Below are positions 1 through 8,087 of a DNA stretch of 64,000 nt, piece by piece. The notes under the pieces are model-generated. The model searched no databases and was not told the origin of the DNA. It was given only the letters and a program-made list of their open reading frames with translations. The stretch spans positions 22,685-86,684 of the forward strand of contig JAKIUY010000004.1 of the NCBI GenBank assembly GCA_021647315.1, read 5' to 3'. Position 1 is the stretch's first letter; each line of letters starts with the position of its first letter. The stretch comes from Victivallaceae bacterium (lineage in GTDB: Bacteria > Verrucomicrobiota > Lentisphaeria > Victivallales > Victivallaceae). Made by a program: the position numbers and the translations under genes.

Positions 1-4
1 TCTA

Positions 5-129
5 GCTCGACGGAGTCTCGCCCTCCAGTATCAAAATCCAGTTCAACAATGGAGGGCGAAAGTCCCTTGAGCTTTTTGTCAGTGCATTATGATCTAAGGA
101 GGTCACAAACTTATGCCGAGTAACACTAG
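5..129. repeat. MITE-like element, copy A (left end outside window)
   Basis: About 125 bp closely matching 4681-4803 with scattered substitutions. It holds an internal hairpin with arms 19-27 (CGCCCTCCA) and 50-58 (TGGAGGGCG), and its right end resembles the right terminal inverted repeat of copy B. No ORF is carried. The left terminal repeat would lie before the window start. Confidence 0.75.
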
Positions 130-208
130 GAATCTCTATGTGAGCAAGTAATAAAGGTATTTGCAATTGCCTCAATAGTCAGAAAATTACTTCAAGCAAC
201 GGTCATAA

Positions 209-2164
209 TCATTCCATCTCTTTACCGAAAGCGCGTAGAAACAATTGGGAAATTACACTATATATGTGCTGTACACCAGCTACCTGATTATTATATTTAC
301 CCGTGAACAGCTTGGCAATAATTTCATCTCTCTGCTCGGAAGAAGTGTTAATAAATTTCACCATAAACGCCGCTTTATTAGAATTTATTATTTCCATAGA
401 CAGCAAACCTGAAATATCTGGAATATGAATATCAGCTATATCACCACGCTGAACGATGCGTTCACCGGCACCGTGTCTGATTTTACAGCCGCCAAGCGAA
501 AGATCCTCAATCACCACCTTATGACCTCGAAAATCAATTTCTTCTTCAATTGGGAATCGCTCTTCAAGCCGTTTGCGTGGCGCGTCAATACAGATTAAAG
601 CGCATATCCCAAGTAACAAAATATTGAAAGTAGCCCAACCTATTGCATAGGGAAAGAACTGTTTGGTAGTTAATATCTGATACTCCGGCACCAGATTAAT
701 CATTATGCCTGCCAGTGTCAGAAAGATAAGGGTTAAAACTATGTATAGAATATAATAGTCAGTTCCGGTATCTGAACCCGAGCCCTTCGGGGTTACCTTA
801 AACGGCACACCAAATGGCTTAATAATACTGGCAACAACTACCGGTAACATCCTAAACATACTGAAAACTCCAACTGCCGTAGAAATCAGCGGGATATATC
901 TATTAGACGCTAACCAGCGTATTGCCAAAACAAACAGCAGCAGCATTGGCAGCTGATAGAACAGAATATCTCCGATATGAATAAAGTACATTGGCGACAG
1001 TCCGGTCCATAAATAGACAATAGGAGTCATCAGCAGCATAAAACGGGTAATCGGCTGCACTAACCAACCGTAAGGAGCAAACAGCAGGCGCTGTAACGGT
1101 GACAGTCCTTTGGCGCGCAGTGGACCTTCCTTGACAAAGAAACATTGAATACCGCCTTGACACCACCTTGCCCGTTGCACAAAAAAACCTTCAACAGACT
1201 CCGAAGACATTCCCTGACTAAGCTTTTCATTGAGATATATCGTGCGATAGTTAAAAGTCAACAAAGTCAGGGTTGTCAGCAAGTCTTCTGTAATTGATGA
1301 TGTCGGTATACCACCTGCTTTTTCAATCGCTTCCCTACGAATAATCGAACATGAACCACAGCAAAATGCCGCATTCCAACTGTCCCGGCATGGCGCCATG
1401 GCATCAAAAAACAGCCGCTGTTCATCCGGCCAGACTTTACTCAGGTAAAGATTGGATTGAATAGGATCTTTATTGAAAAAATGCTGCGGTGTCTGGACTA
1501 TGCCAATATCATCATTGTGAATAAAGAAACCAATAGTTCTCATCAGAAAATTTTTTGCGGGAATAAAATCAGCATCAAAAATAGCAAAGAGCTCACCGGA
1601 AGTATGCTTTAAAGCACTATTCATATTGCCTGCTTTGGCATGTCTGTTATCCGGACGGGTTAAATACCCCACCCCCTTTTCAGCACAATGTTCTTTCAGC
1701 CACTGGCGTCTTGTATCATCGAGAACCCAGACCTTAAAATTAGGATAATCAATATTTTTAGCACCAATAATAGTTTTTTCCAGAACATCGATTTCTTCGT
1801 TATAAGTTGGAATAAAAACATCAACAGATGGAAATCTGAAAAGATCTTTTTGATAATGATCAGCTTCTTTGTGACGTTCATTTGTTCTACTCATGATTAA
1901 CAGGAAAATGACGACCTCAACAAAAGCCAGAACCTCGACACTGAACACAAATAATACCCAGAAATACCCTATGTCAAAATTTTTTTCACCCGGGGTAACG
2001 GTATAAAAATATCTCCATAAAAGATAACGAATACCAATAACTACCGCAAATACTGCAACAATAGCACGATGCGCATTGTGTTCTTTATCTAAAAATGGTT
2101 TGACTAACAACCAGAACGCAATAATAAATAACATCGGACTAAGAGAAAAAAGACTAAAAGACAC
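209..2164 (-). CDS. Cellulose-synthase-like GT2 glycosyltransferase with C-terminal PilZ domain
   Basis: Membrane processive beta-glycosyltransferase that would polymerise and export an exopolysaccharide from a nucleotide sugar. The catalytic set of the BcsA-type GT2 family is visible: DD at about residues 149-150, DAD at 197-199, TED at 292-294 and QRARW at 330-334, plus the CGSCSII stretch typical of cellulose synthases. Hydrophobic segments flank the catalytic domain. Residues about 530-625 look like PilZ, with an RxxxR-like run (RKRLEER) and DLSLGG, the (D/N)xSxxG motif, so c-di-GMP activation is expected. The start is GTG and overlaps the end of the upstream membrane-fusion gene by 11 bp, implying translational coupling. 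The polymer is unknown: cellulose or another beta-glycan are both possible. Confidence 0.88.
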   Translation of the reverse strand: MSFSLFSLSPMLFIIAFWLLVKPFLDKEHNAHRAIVAVFAVVIGIRYLLWRYFYTVTPGEKNFDIGYFWVLFVFSVEVLAFVEVVIFLLIMSRTNERHKEADHYQKDLFRFPSVDVFIPTYNEEIDVLEKTIIGAKNIDYPNFKVWVLDDTRRQWLKEHCAEKGVGYLTRPDNRHAKAGNMNSALKHTSGELFAIFDADFIPAKNFLMRTIGFFIHNDDIGIVQTPQHFFNKDPIQSNLYLSKVWPDEQRLFFDAMAPCRDSWNAAFCCGSCSIIRREAIEKAGGIPTSSITEDLLTTLTLLTFNYRTIYLNEKLSQGMSSESVEGFFVQRARWCQGGIQCFFVKEGPLRAKGLSPLQRLLFAPYGWLVQPITRFMLLMTPIVYLWTGLSPMYFIHIGDILFYQLPMLLLFVLAIRWLASNRYIPLISTAVGVFSMFRMLPVVVASIIKPFGVPFKVTPKGSGSDTGTDYYILYIVLTLIFLTLAGIMINLVPEYQILTTKQFFPYAIGWATFNILLLGICALICIDAPRKRLEERFPIEEEIDFRGHKVVIEDLSLGGCKIRHGAGERIVQRGDIADIHIPDISGLLSMEIINSNKAAFMVKFINTSSEQRDEIIAKLFTGKYNNQVAGVQHIYSVISQLFLRAFGKEME

Positions 2165-3377
2165 GAATAAACCTACTTAAAAAGTTCCAATGGCTCCACT
2201 TGCGTGGGAATTTAACAGTTACTCTTCGTCCAACCTGAGAAAATGCATTATCACTCATAATAACATCTCCCGAATCGGCTTTCACCCAAATTCTAAACTC
2301 TTTTTTAGGATCTTTCTTGAGTGATGCCGCTAAATTGACATCCCCCTGAACAATACCAGACCCCCGCGTTGTAAAAACCACCCCATAGTGCGTTTTCACC
2401 TCACCTTTCAATTGAAAAGAGACCTTTGTCCCAGGAATAATATTATCAAACTCAGATTCAGAAACCGTGATGTCCAGAAATACGCTCTTAAGCTCCAGCA
2501 AAATTATTGTTTCAGAGTCAATTACCATGGTACTGCCACTGCTCGACGGCATACGCCACACTAAGCAGTCAAACGGAGCTATTATGAGATACTTCCTCAT
2601 CCGTTTAATTCGCTGCTGCTCTTCTACAATTTGCTGTTCAATTCCTTGCAGGCGATTAACCGACTCGTTGTATACAGTTTCAGCCAATGATATTTCAATC
2701 ACCAATTGATCCCACCGCTGTTTAGAATATGGCGAATCTTGATTACCTTCTTCGAGAAAAATACCAGTTTTTATCGCAGCCAGTGAATTATCAAGTTCTG
2801 CCAAACGCCCCTTGATCTGAGTTAAACGGGCACTGGATTCCACAAGATTGGCTTCATGCCTTTCCAATTCACGATCGCCTATAGCCTTTTTCTTAATTAG
2901 AAAACGTGAAGATTCATATTCAGCTTTAGCCCGTATATTTTCAGCTAATTCCGCTGCTAATCGCTGTTTCTCCTGGTCAATTTGTAAAGAAAAACGTTGC
3001 TGTGAGAATTTTTGATGGTCAGCTGTCTTCTTTTTAAGAGAAGCACTTAATTCAGAGAAAGATCTAATTCTTTTCCTTATACTGTCAATTCTGGCTTGCA
3101 ACGTTTTCGTTTCGGTCCGCAATTCATAGAGAAAACTATTATTAATTCTGTCATTGGTTATCGCTCCAATCACTTCACCTTTTTTAAAAAAGGTTCCATA
3201 TTCAGTTGCTTTTGCAAATTGCAGTTTACCCTCAATAGGACTGTGTAAGGTTAATATTCTACCATTAACAACCCCATCCGCAGAGTTAAACAAATACAAT
3301 TTAGGCGCAATGGCAAAAAAAAGCACTACAATCACCATTAAACCTATAAAAATGCGGGTTTTCTTTTTATTTAACAT
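2154..3377 (-). CDS. HlyD-family membrane-fusion (periplasmic adaptor) protein
   Basis: One N-terminal transmembrane segment (about residues 9-28) is followed by a biotinyl-lipoyl-like half (SPIEGKL), a long charged coiled coil (about 80-265), the second lipoyl half and a beta-barrel tail. This is the HlyD/Alg44-type adaptor plan. It is the first gene of a two-gene operon with the PilZ glycosyltransferase, overlapping it by 11 bp, so it probably forms the periplasmic part of the exopolysaccharide exporter, as Alg44 does for alginate. No outer-membrane partner is adjacent; the TolC-like gene near 48 kb is a distant candidate. A 15-bp palindrome lies 77 bp upstream. Confidence 0.82.
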   Translation of the reverse strand: MLNKKKTRIFIGLMVIVVLFFAIAPKLYLFNSADGVVNGRILTLHSPIEGKLQFAKATEYGTFFKKGEVIGAITNDRINNSFLYELRTETKTLQARIDSIRKRIRSFSELSASLKKKTADHQKFSQQRFSLQIDQEKQRLAAELAENIRAKAEYESSRFLIKKKAIGDRELERHEANLVESSARLTQIKGRLAELDNSLAAIKTGIFLEEGNQDSPYSKQRWDQLVIEISLAETVYNESVNRLQGIEQQIVEEQQRIKRMRKYLIIAPFDCLVWRMPSSSGSTMVIDSETIILLELKSVFLDITVSESEFDNIIPGTKVSFQLKGEVKTHYGVVFTTRGSGIVQGDVNLAASLKKDPKKEFRIWVKADSGDVIMSDNAFSQVGRRVTVKFPRKWSHWNFLSRFIRVF

Positions 3378-3453
3378 ATACTCGTTTAGTTTGAATTTTA
3401 AACTTTTATTATGTATAATTTAGCTTAATTTGCCAGTTAAACTAATTAAAACC

Positions 3454-3468
3454 TACCCATAATGGGTA
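3454..3468. promoter_or_regulatory. 15-bp palindrome TACCCATAATGGGTA (putative operator)
   Basis: TACCCAT/ATGGGTA arms around one central base, upstream of the HlyD-GT2 operon. The identical site, read on the opposite strand, lies at 53023-53037 just ahead of oadG. The binding protein is unknown. Confidence 0.45.
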
Positions 3469-3615
3469 TAAATTCAGATAACTCTATAATATTAAAGACC
3501 GAAATGAATATCGATGAAATATAATTAACCACCAATAATCAAACGACCTTATTTTACCCTGACAGGTTAAGCTTTTTACCTGCCACAACACTTGTCATTA
3601 TTGTAATTAGTTTAT

Positions 3616-3789
3616 TATAGAGGCAATTTCAAAAGTCTCCACGGCAGATTTTTAATTTTGAACGGCATCTTTTGATTTTGAGCTCATTTACATACCTACC
3701 GGTATGCTCAATCGCTAAAAAATCAAAATCTACTCGCCCAAAATGATAAAAAATCATGCTCGCGTTGGACTTTTGAAATCACCTCTATA
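3616..3789. repeat. 174-bp MITE-like element with 22-bp terminal inverted repeats
   Basis: Left end TATAGAGGCAATTTCAAAAG and right end, reverse-complemented, TATAGAGGTGATTTCAAAAG; about two mismatches in 22 bp. The ends contain TA, compatible with insertion at TA dinucleotides. An inner palindrome (GATTTTGA...TCAAAATC) gives extra folding potential. No coding capacity. Confidence 0.7.
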
Positions 3790-4148
3790 ACGCAAAACTG
3801 ACCACTTTATTCAACAGTCACACTCTTTCAAAATAACGATAAAACTATTTGTCAAAAGTTGCCGCCATCTAAAGCTGAAACCGCTGGGTTTAGCAAGTCA
3901 ATACTATATAAACACATAATAGGTGTCAATTAAATATCTTATTTTTACTGTTAAGTTAATATAATATATTAACACAACAATCTCCCAAAAGTAACATCGC
4001 CTTTATTATAACAATACTTTTCACTAAAGTCAAGTAAAAATAATAATATACAGCAACAAATAATCAGACTTTATAAAAATGTTGTTCAGTATTTTTTGTG
4101 TATGTATTAAAAACCTAGGGTCGAGTAATCACTGGCGCATGTGCGCTT

Positions 4149-4503
4149 TCATTTTTTTTCGGTTGTGACGGAGGATATGCGCAGTACATTTTGATTTGCA
4201 TAAAGGCTGTCAAGCAATATGTACAACGACAGCCTCGGAAGGCGTTCTTTCAGGATTTCAGCAAGACGATAAAAAGCATTGAGTTCACAGTCCTCTTTGT
4301 TATATTCTTCTTCAGTTTCAATGAATACCGTTGCCAGGGAAAGTCCCATTCCCTCTTCTGTTACAATTTTAGCCTCAAGAGCATAGCAGCAACTGTATTT
4401 TTCCCCATTGATTGTTTTTTTGGTGGAGTTTTTATGTTCGCCTTTGCGGGTAAAAAGGTGCACTCCATCTATTGCAACTAATACCGTTTTGCGATCTAAA
4501 AGC
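4149..4503 (-). pseudogene. IS transposase fragment (DDE type), truncated
   Basis: The reading frame contains VLVAIDGVHLFTRKGEHKNS, typical of the first catalytic Asp region of a DDE transposase, then a middle section ending LLDSLYANQNVLRI, which resembles the second catalytic block. In-frame sequence begins only after a TAG near 4503 and ends about ten residues after the LDSLYAN block, so both ends of a roughly 400-residue transposase are missing. The GTG-initiated ORF 4149-4463 is part of the remnant, not an intact gene. Family assignment is uncertain. The DUF6788-like ORF at 6.4 kb belongs to a family often found beside such transposases. Confidence 0.7.
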
Positions 4504-4642
4504 TATTAAAGAGCTGCGCAGTTGAGCTTAAATAGGCGCAGTAAACTAGCTAAAAGAATGCACTTGTGTATAAGAATTCTCCATTTGAGTTGCGGTATAA
4601 GATAAATTGCCAATTTCAATAGCAGAACTTATGGGACACGGT

Positions 4643-4804
4643 ACTAGTGTCATCAGGCGTAAGTCCGTGACCCCCTTTTCGGCTCGACGGAGTCTCGCCC
4701 TCCAGCATCAAAATCCAGCTTAACAATGGAGGGCGAAAGTCCCTTGAGCTTTTTGTTAGTGCATTATTAACAGGGGTCACATACTTACGCCGAGCAGCAC
4801 TAGT
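4643..4804. repeat. MITE-like element, copy B, complete with terminal inverted repeats
   Basis: Imperfect terminal repeats of about 33 bp: the left end begins ACTAGTG and continues GGCGTAAG then GTGACCCC; the right end mirrors this (GGGGTCAC, CTTACGCC, CACTAGT). The centre carries the same CGCCCTCCA/TGGAGGGCG hairpin as copy A at the window start. An ORF across it (4616-4867) is an artefact of the repeat. Confidence 0.78.
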
Positions 4805-5083
4805 TAGACGCTGCTCGAAAAGGTTTTCGGAATACCGAAACCTTTTCAAACATCGTCTGTACCTCAAAATTAAAATTTTGCGGCTTGTTTTTTAGAACTT
4901 TTTTAGTTTAGAAATATACTTCTTATGTTATTTTATCAATAACTATCTAAAAACGAGTAAGAAGTATATTTTTAATGCCTCAATTTCTAAGAAAATTCTT
5001 TGAAATTAATATATACGGAGCGGAGAAAAGCCTTTAATTTCCGCGATGCGGAAAATTCAAAAATCTTTTCGAGCACCATCTAG
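4805..5083. repeat. Nested inverted repeats downstream of the GH26-like gene
   Basis: Contains a strong hairpin at about 4816-4845 (GAAAAGGTTTTCGG / CCGAAACCTTTTC), an inverted pair AAATATACTTCTTA / TAAGAAGTATATTT (about 4911 and 4958), and an outer pair GCTCGAAAAG / CTTTTCGAGC at about 4814 and 5067. The outer arm ends just 3' of the GH26-like gene. No ORF is supported; probably another decayed MITE. Confidence 0.55.
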
Positions 5084-6205
5084 TTAGTCTTTCAGTTCAA
5101 CTCCTAAATCGGCCTCTTTTAAAACAGCAATAAAACTCTCCAGTATATCAAATTTATTGCTTATCCTCCAGTCAACCACTGTTCCACCAAGCTCTGATTC
5201 CGATTTTTTCCATTCAAACCAGTTAATCATTTTAATCATTGGAAACTGCGTGCGACTTTCCTCTGAAAAAACCTGATTCAACCAATTTTTCTTAATTTGG
5301 TCCTCTAAGTCTGCGGTCCCGATTGAAGGAACAAAAAGTGCAGCTGTCTCCGGAATTGCCATCGGCTTCTCATTGTCGACCGCATAAATATGATAAAAAT
5401 CAGGAATCATGGAGTCATCACCATTTAAACCATTATAGGTTCCTGTAAGCTGGGCAGCAAATTTTCCATCCTCGGGGATCTCATTCTCACCCCATGGATA
5501 ACTGCTTCCCCAGTGGTATAAAGTCATAGCCACCCAGTCAACAGCATCGTCCCCCGGATAATATGGGCCGTAAGGGTCATCGTAAGCATCAACCTTCCCG
5601 TCTGAATTAGTATCAAGAACGCCAAAATCAGGATCACCTGGCTTTATCCCGTACTGACCACCTACAAACGGATAACCGCCACCATAGTTTGGTGCCCAAA
5701 TCATTGCAGCCTTGCTTTTAGCCACCCTGTGCAGAGCATCCGCCATCATTTTAAATGCTCGCTTATATTCAGTCGGCTGTTGGCTCCAAGGATACCAGGA
5801 ACCATTCATTTCATGTGCGAAACGAACAAAAATACGAACTCCAGCTTTTTTAAAGATTTCTGCGTGCCTGTCAGCTTCTCCCTCAGTTATTGAAGCTAAT
5901 CCATCCCAAGGTTCGAGAGTAACAAGCAGATACGCCTTATGCTTTTTCACCAACTTAGCTGTCCGCTTAAGCGTTTTAACATCCTCTTCATCCATAGGAA
6001 AAGCAAAAAAACGAATATAAACTCGGGGACTGAAACCCCATCGCTTGTAAATTTTATTGGGAGTATCATTTGCCCAGTCAAGATTCAAGCCAAAATACCC
6101 CCCATTTTTCGGAGCAAGCCTTGCCTTGTTATCCGAAGTTGCAGCCTCAATATCAACGATAAATTGAGAAATACACAAAAAGAACAATATTAAAAAAAAC
6201 TTCAT
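5084..6205 (-). CDS. Secreted GH26-like glycoside hydrolase (beta-mannanase-like)
   Basis: A 373-residue exported TIM-barrel glycosidase. Residues 1-21 form a Sec signal peptide. FVRFAHEMNGSWYPW has the RFxHEMNG signature of GH26, giving Glu132 as acid/base, and AIPETA near residue 286 supplies the likely nucleophile. A calcium-loop-like insert, DTNSDGKVDAYDD, lies near residue 198 and resembles EF-hand or dockerin loops. GAGGTG five bases before the ATG supports the start. It faces the same way as the exopolysaccharide operon about 2 kb away; glycosidases often accompany synthase operons, so it may trim that polymer, or it may digest dietary mannan. Substrate is inferred only. Confidence 0.8.
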   Translation of the reverse strand: MKFFLILFFLCISQFIVDIEAATSDNKARLAPKNGGYFGLNLDWANDTPNKIYKRWGFSPRVYIRFFAFPMDEEDVKTLKRTAKLVKKHKAYLLVTLEPWDGLASITEGEADRHAEIFKKAGVRIFVRFAHEMNGSWYPWSQQPTEYKRAFKMMADALHRVAKSKAAMIWAPNYGGGYPFVGGQYGIKPGDPDFGVLDTNSDGKVDAYDDPYGPYYPGDDAVDWVAMTLYHWGSSYPWGENEIPEDGKFAAQLTGTYNGLNGDDSMIPDFYHIYAVDNEKPMAIPETAALFVPSIGTADLEDQIKKNWLNQVFSEESRTQFPMIKMINWFEWKKSESELGGTVVDWRISNKFDILESFIAVLKEADLGVELKD

Positions 6206-6425
6206 AAAAACACCTCATATCTAATACATACGTAAGCTATTTTTACAGAATCCAGCTTACATGCTTCTATCTTCACAGAAATTCAGGATTACATTTAAAA
6301 TTTACCGCAAACAGGCTACAGTTTTATACAAAACAGTACTAAATTAAGTATTCAGACACATAGCATCAATTCTCGTGGGGGTAATATGTTTATTGCAAAT
6401 ACGTTATCAATCTCTTATCTCTAAT

Positions 6426-6704
6426 TTACTTGAGAGTACCGAGTTCTTGAGCATCAAGAATCATTCTCCTTATCTTATCAGTTAATTTAGCATATTCAAT
6501 AGACAAATCAATCATTTTTTTACACAAATCCTTAAACTTCCTGTGATTTTCAATTTCTATTTTTATTTTCTCGTAATTTTTATCGCTCACATAGCCGGTA
6601 CGTCCTCTGCCTCGGTGAGTATAACTTATTTGCCAGTATTCCTTACCCCAGCTTCTGATTTGTCTGGTCAATGATCCCGGGCGCATATCGCCAAGCTCAT
6701 ACAT
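6426..6704 (-). CDS. DUF6788-like small protein (IS-associated family)
   Basis: 92 residues with MRPGSL, YWQISYTHRGRGRTGYV and a helical tail (HRKFKDL...), matching what I recall of DUF6788, a family often encoded beside transposases. The Cys-rich CGKxGCRC stretch that normally follows MRPGSL is replaced by SWGKE, and the N-terminal helix is short, so it may be a truncated or diverged relic. No good ribosome-binding site is visible. No partner transposase is intact; the nearest is the remnant at 4.1-4.5 kb. Confidence 0.55.
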   Translation of the reverse strand: MYELGDMRPGSLTRQIRSWGKEYWQISYTHRGRGRTGYVSDKNYEKIKIEIENHRKFKDLCKKMIDLSIEYAKLTDKIRRMILDAQELGTLK

Positions 6705-6894
6705 TTTTAATTCAGGCTTAATTTAGGGGATATTCACGGTAACTTTGTTGGTAATGAATGACTTAATTTTTTATTTTAGGCGTAGCGATGCGATTAAATC
6801 AAATATGCTAAGTAAGAGCGATTCGATTTAAGCATTTATTGGGAAGGGGTATTTAAAGAATATTTTGTTTGTGCCGAGCTGGGTCTCAGCGTTC

Positions 6895-6957
6895 CCGGGG
6901 TAAACTGCTTCCCAAACGCAGTGACAGCTGAAGCGCAGCATAATAATTTCCTATTTA
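6895..6957. repeat. Dispersed ~45-bp repeat (shared with 57355-57400)
   Basis: AACGCAGTG-CAG-TG-AGCG-AGC-TAATAATT-CCTATTTAG occurs here and at 57355-57400 with a few substitutions. Intergenic and non-coding. Confidence 0.5.
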
Positions 6958-6980
6958 GGTTTAAAAAATATAAACATTAG

Positions 6981-7841
6981 CTACAACGGCTTATCACCGC
7001 GATTGCGATATTCGGTCGGCGTTATACCATTATATTTTTTGAACAGGCGACAGAAATAGGCGGCGGAACTAAACCCGACAGCCAATGCCACTTCATCCAA
7101 TGTCTGATTATAACTCTTCAATAAAAAACAGGCTTTATTGAGCCGAAGTTTATTCAGATATTCAGTGAAACCGATTCCGCTCTGCTGTTTAAATAAAAAT
7201 GAAACATAATTCGGTGCCAACTTAAATATGGCTGCAACATCTTCACGACTGATATTTGCGTCATAATACTCTTCAAGGTAACCTGTCATCATCCCCCAGG
7301 TATGATAAGCTTTGCCACGGGGCGAACTACCAACCGGACTGCGTATCGTATCAAGAATGTAGTACATTAATAATTTTATCATAATTCCACTACGGGCATC
7401 TTGATGTTCGACAAAACAGGGTTTAAACAGTTTAAACAGTGCATCGCCATCAGTACAAAGTCCCGGCACCACAATTCTAACTGCCTGTTTATCACTATTA
7501 CCATAACATTCTACCAAACTTATCCATATTTCATCTTCTTCAAACCCGAATGTCGCCGTTTTAACTGGCAATATCCAATCTGGATGATTCCAGATTCCCT
7601 TCGGCATAAAAGTTACGTCACCAGGGCCTGGACAAATTGTAGTAATTTTTCCACCGGTGAAAATTTCCATGCGATGACACCCCGACAACGGCACCGCCAA
7701 TCGGTCACATCGACTGACATTGCTACCTAACGAAATCTGTTCACTCGGTTCAGCAAAGTAGACCTGAAATTTATCATAAACAGTCAGCAATTCTGCCAAT
7801 TGTAATATTAATTCCTGTTTTTTTGCTTCAATATTAATCAT
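6981..7841 (-). CDS. AraC-family transcriptional regulator
   Basis: An N-terminal cupin-like sensing region (about residues 1-170, with GGKITTICPGPGDVTFMP) is followed by a C-terminal AraC double helix-turn-helix (about 185-285), including NKACFLLKSYNQTLDEVALA and SSAAYFCRLFKKYNGITPTEYR. It is transcribed divergently from the sulfatase at 8088 across a 230-bp gap, so it probably controls that gene and perhaps the esterase-glycosidase downstream in response to a sugar. The ATG at 7841 is used; a TTG at 7859 with AAGGT upstream would add six residues and cannot be excluded. Confidence 0.88.
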   Translation of the reverse strand: MINIEAKKQELILQLAELLTVYDKFQVYFAEPSEQISLGSNVSRCDRLAVPLSGCHRMEIFTGGKITTICPGPGDVTFMPKGIWNHPDWILPVKTATFGFEEDEIWISLVECYGNSDKQAVRIVVPGLCTDGDALFKLFKPCFVEHQDARSGIMIKLLMYYILDTIRSPVGSSPRGKAYHTWGMMTGYLEEYYDANISREDVAAIFKLAPNYVSFLFKQQSGIGFTEYLNKLRLNKACFLLKSYNQTLDEVALAVGFSSAAYFCRLFKKYNGITPTEYRNRGDKPL

Positions 7842-7928
7842 AATATTATATATATACAACGAATATTACCTTTTTGCTATTTAAAAAGTATAAAATATGT
7901 GTTTAATTATATAATTAGTTGTTATTTT

Positions 7929-8046
7929 GTTTGTAGTTCCGCCTTTAGGCGGTGTCTTTGTGAACTTTAGCGAACAAACTCGCAGGAATCTGCGAGTAAC
8001 GCATCTAAAGATGCTGAAAACACCCACTAAAGTGGGAACTACAAAC
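7929..8046. repeat. 118-bp composite hairpin repeat (BIME-like)
   Basis: A perfect 12-bp outer inverted repeat (GTTTGTAGTTCC 7929-7940, GGAACTACAAAC 8035-8046) encloses several small hairpins: CCGCCTTTAGGCGG, ACTCGCAGGAATCTGCGAGT, GCATCTAAAGATGC and CCCACTAAAGTGGG. It fills most of the space between araC and the sulfatase. The form resembles REP/BIME elements mobilised by RAYT proteins. Confidence 0.7.
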
Positions 8047-8087
8047 GAGCACTACTATATTGTTTTATAACAAACAAGGAGACTATT

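Larger units (their letters stand above)
3378..4148. other. AT-rich intergenic region with palindrome and MITE
   Basis: About 770 bp without a convincing gene. It contains a palindrome at 3454-3468, a 174-bp inverted-repeat element at 3616-3789, and otherwise AT-rich sequence in which I see nothing coding. Confidence 0.6.

Noticed and set aside
4616..4867. 83-codon minus-strand ORF
   Set aside because: Lies across a MITE and its inverted repeats; no start signal and no conserved sequence.
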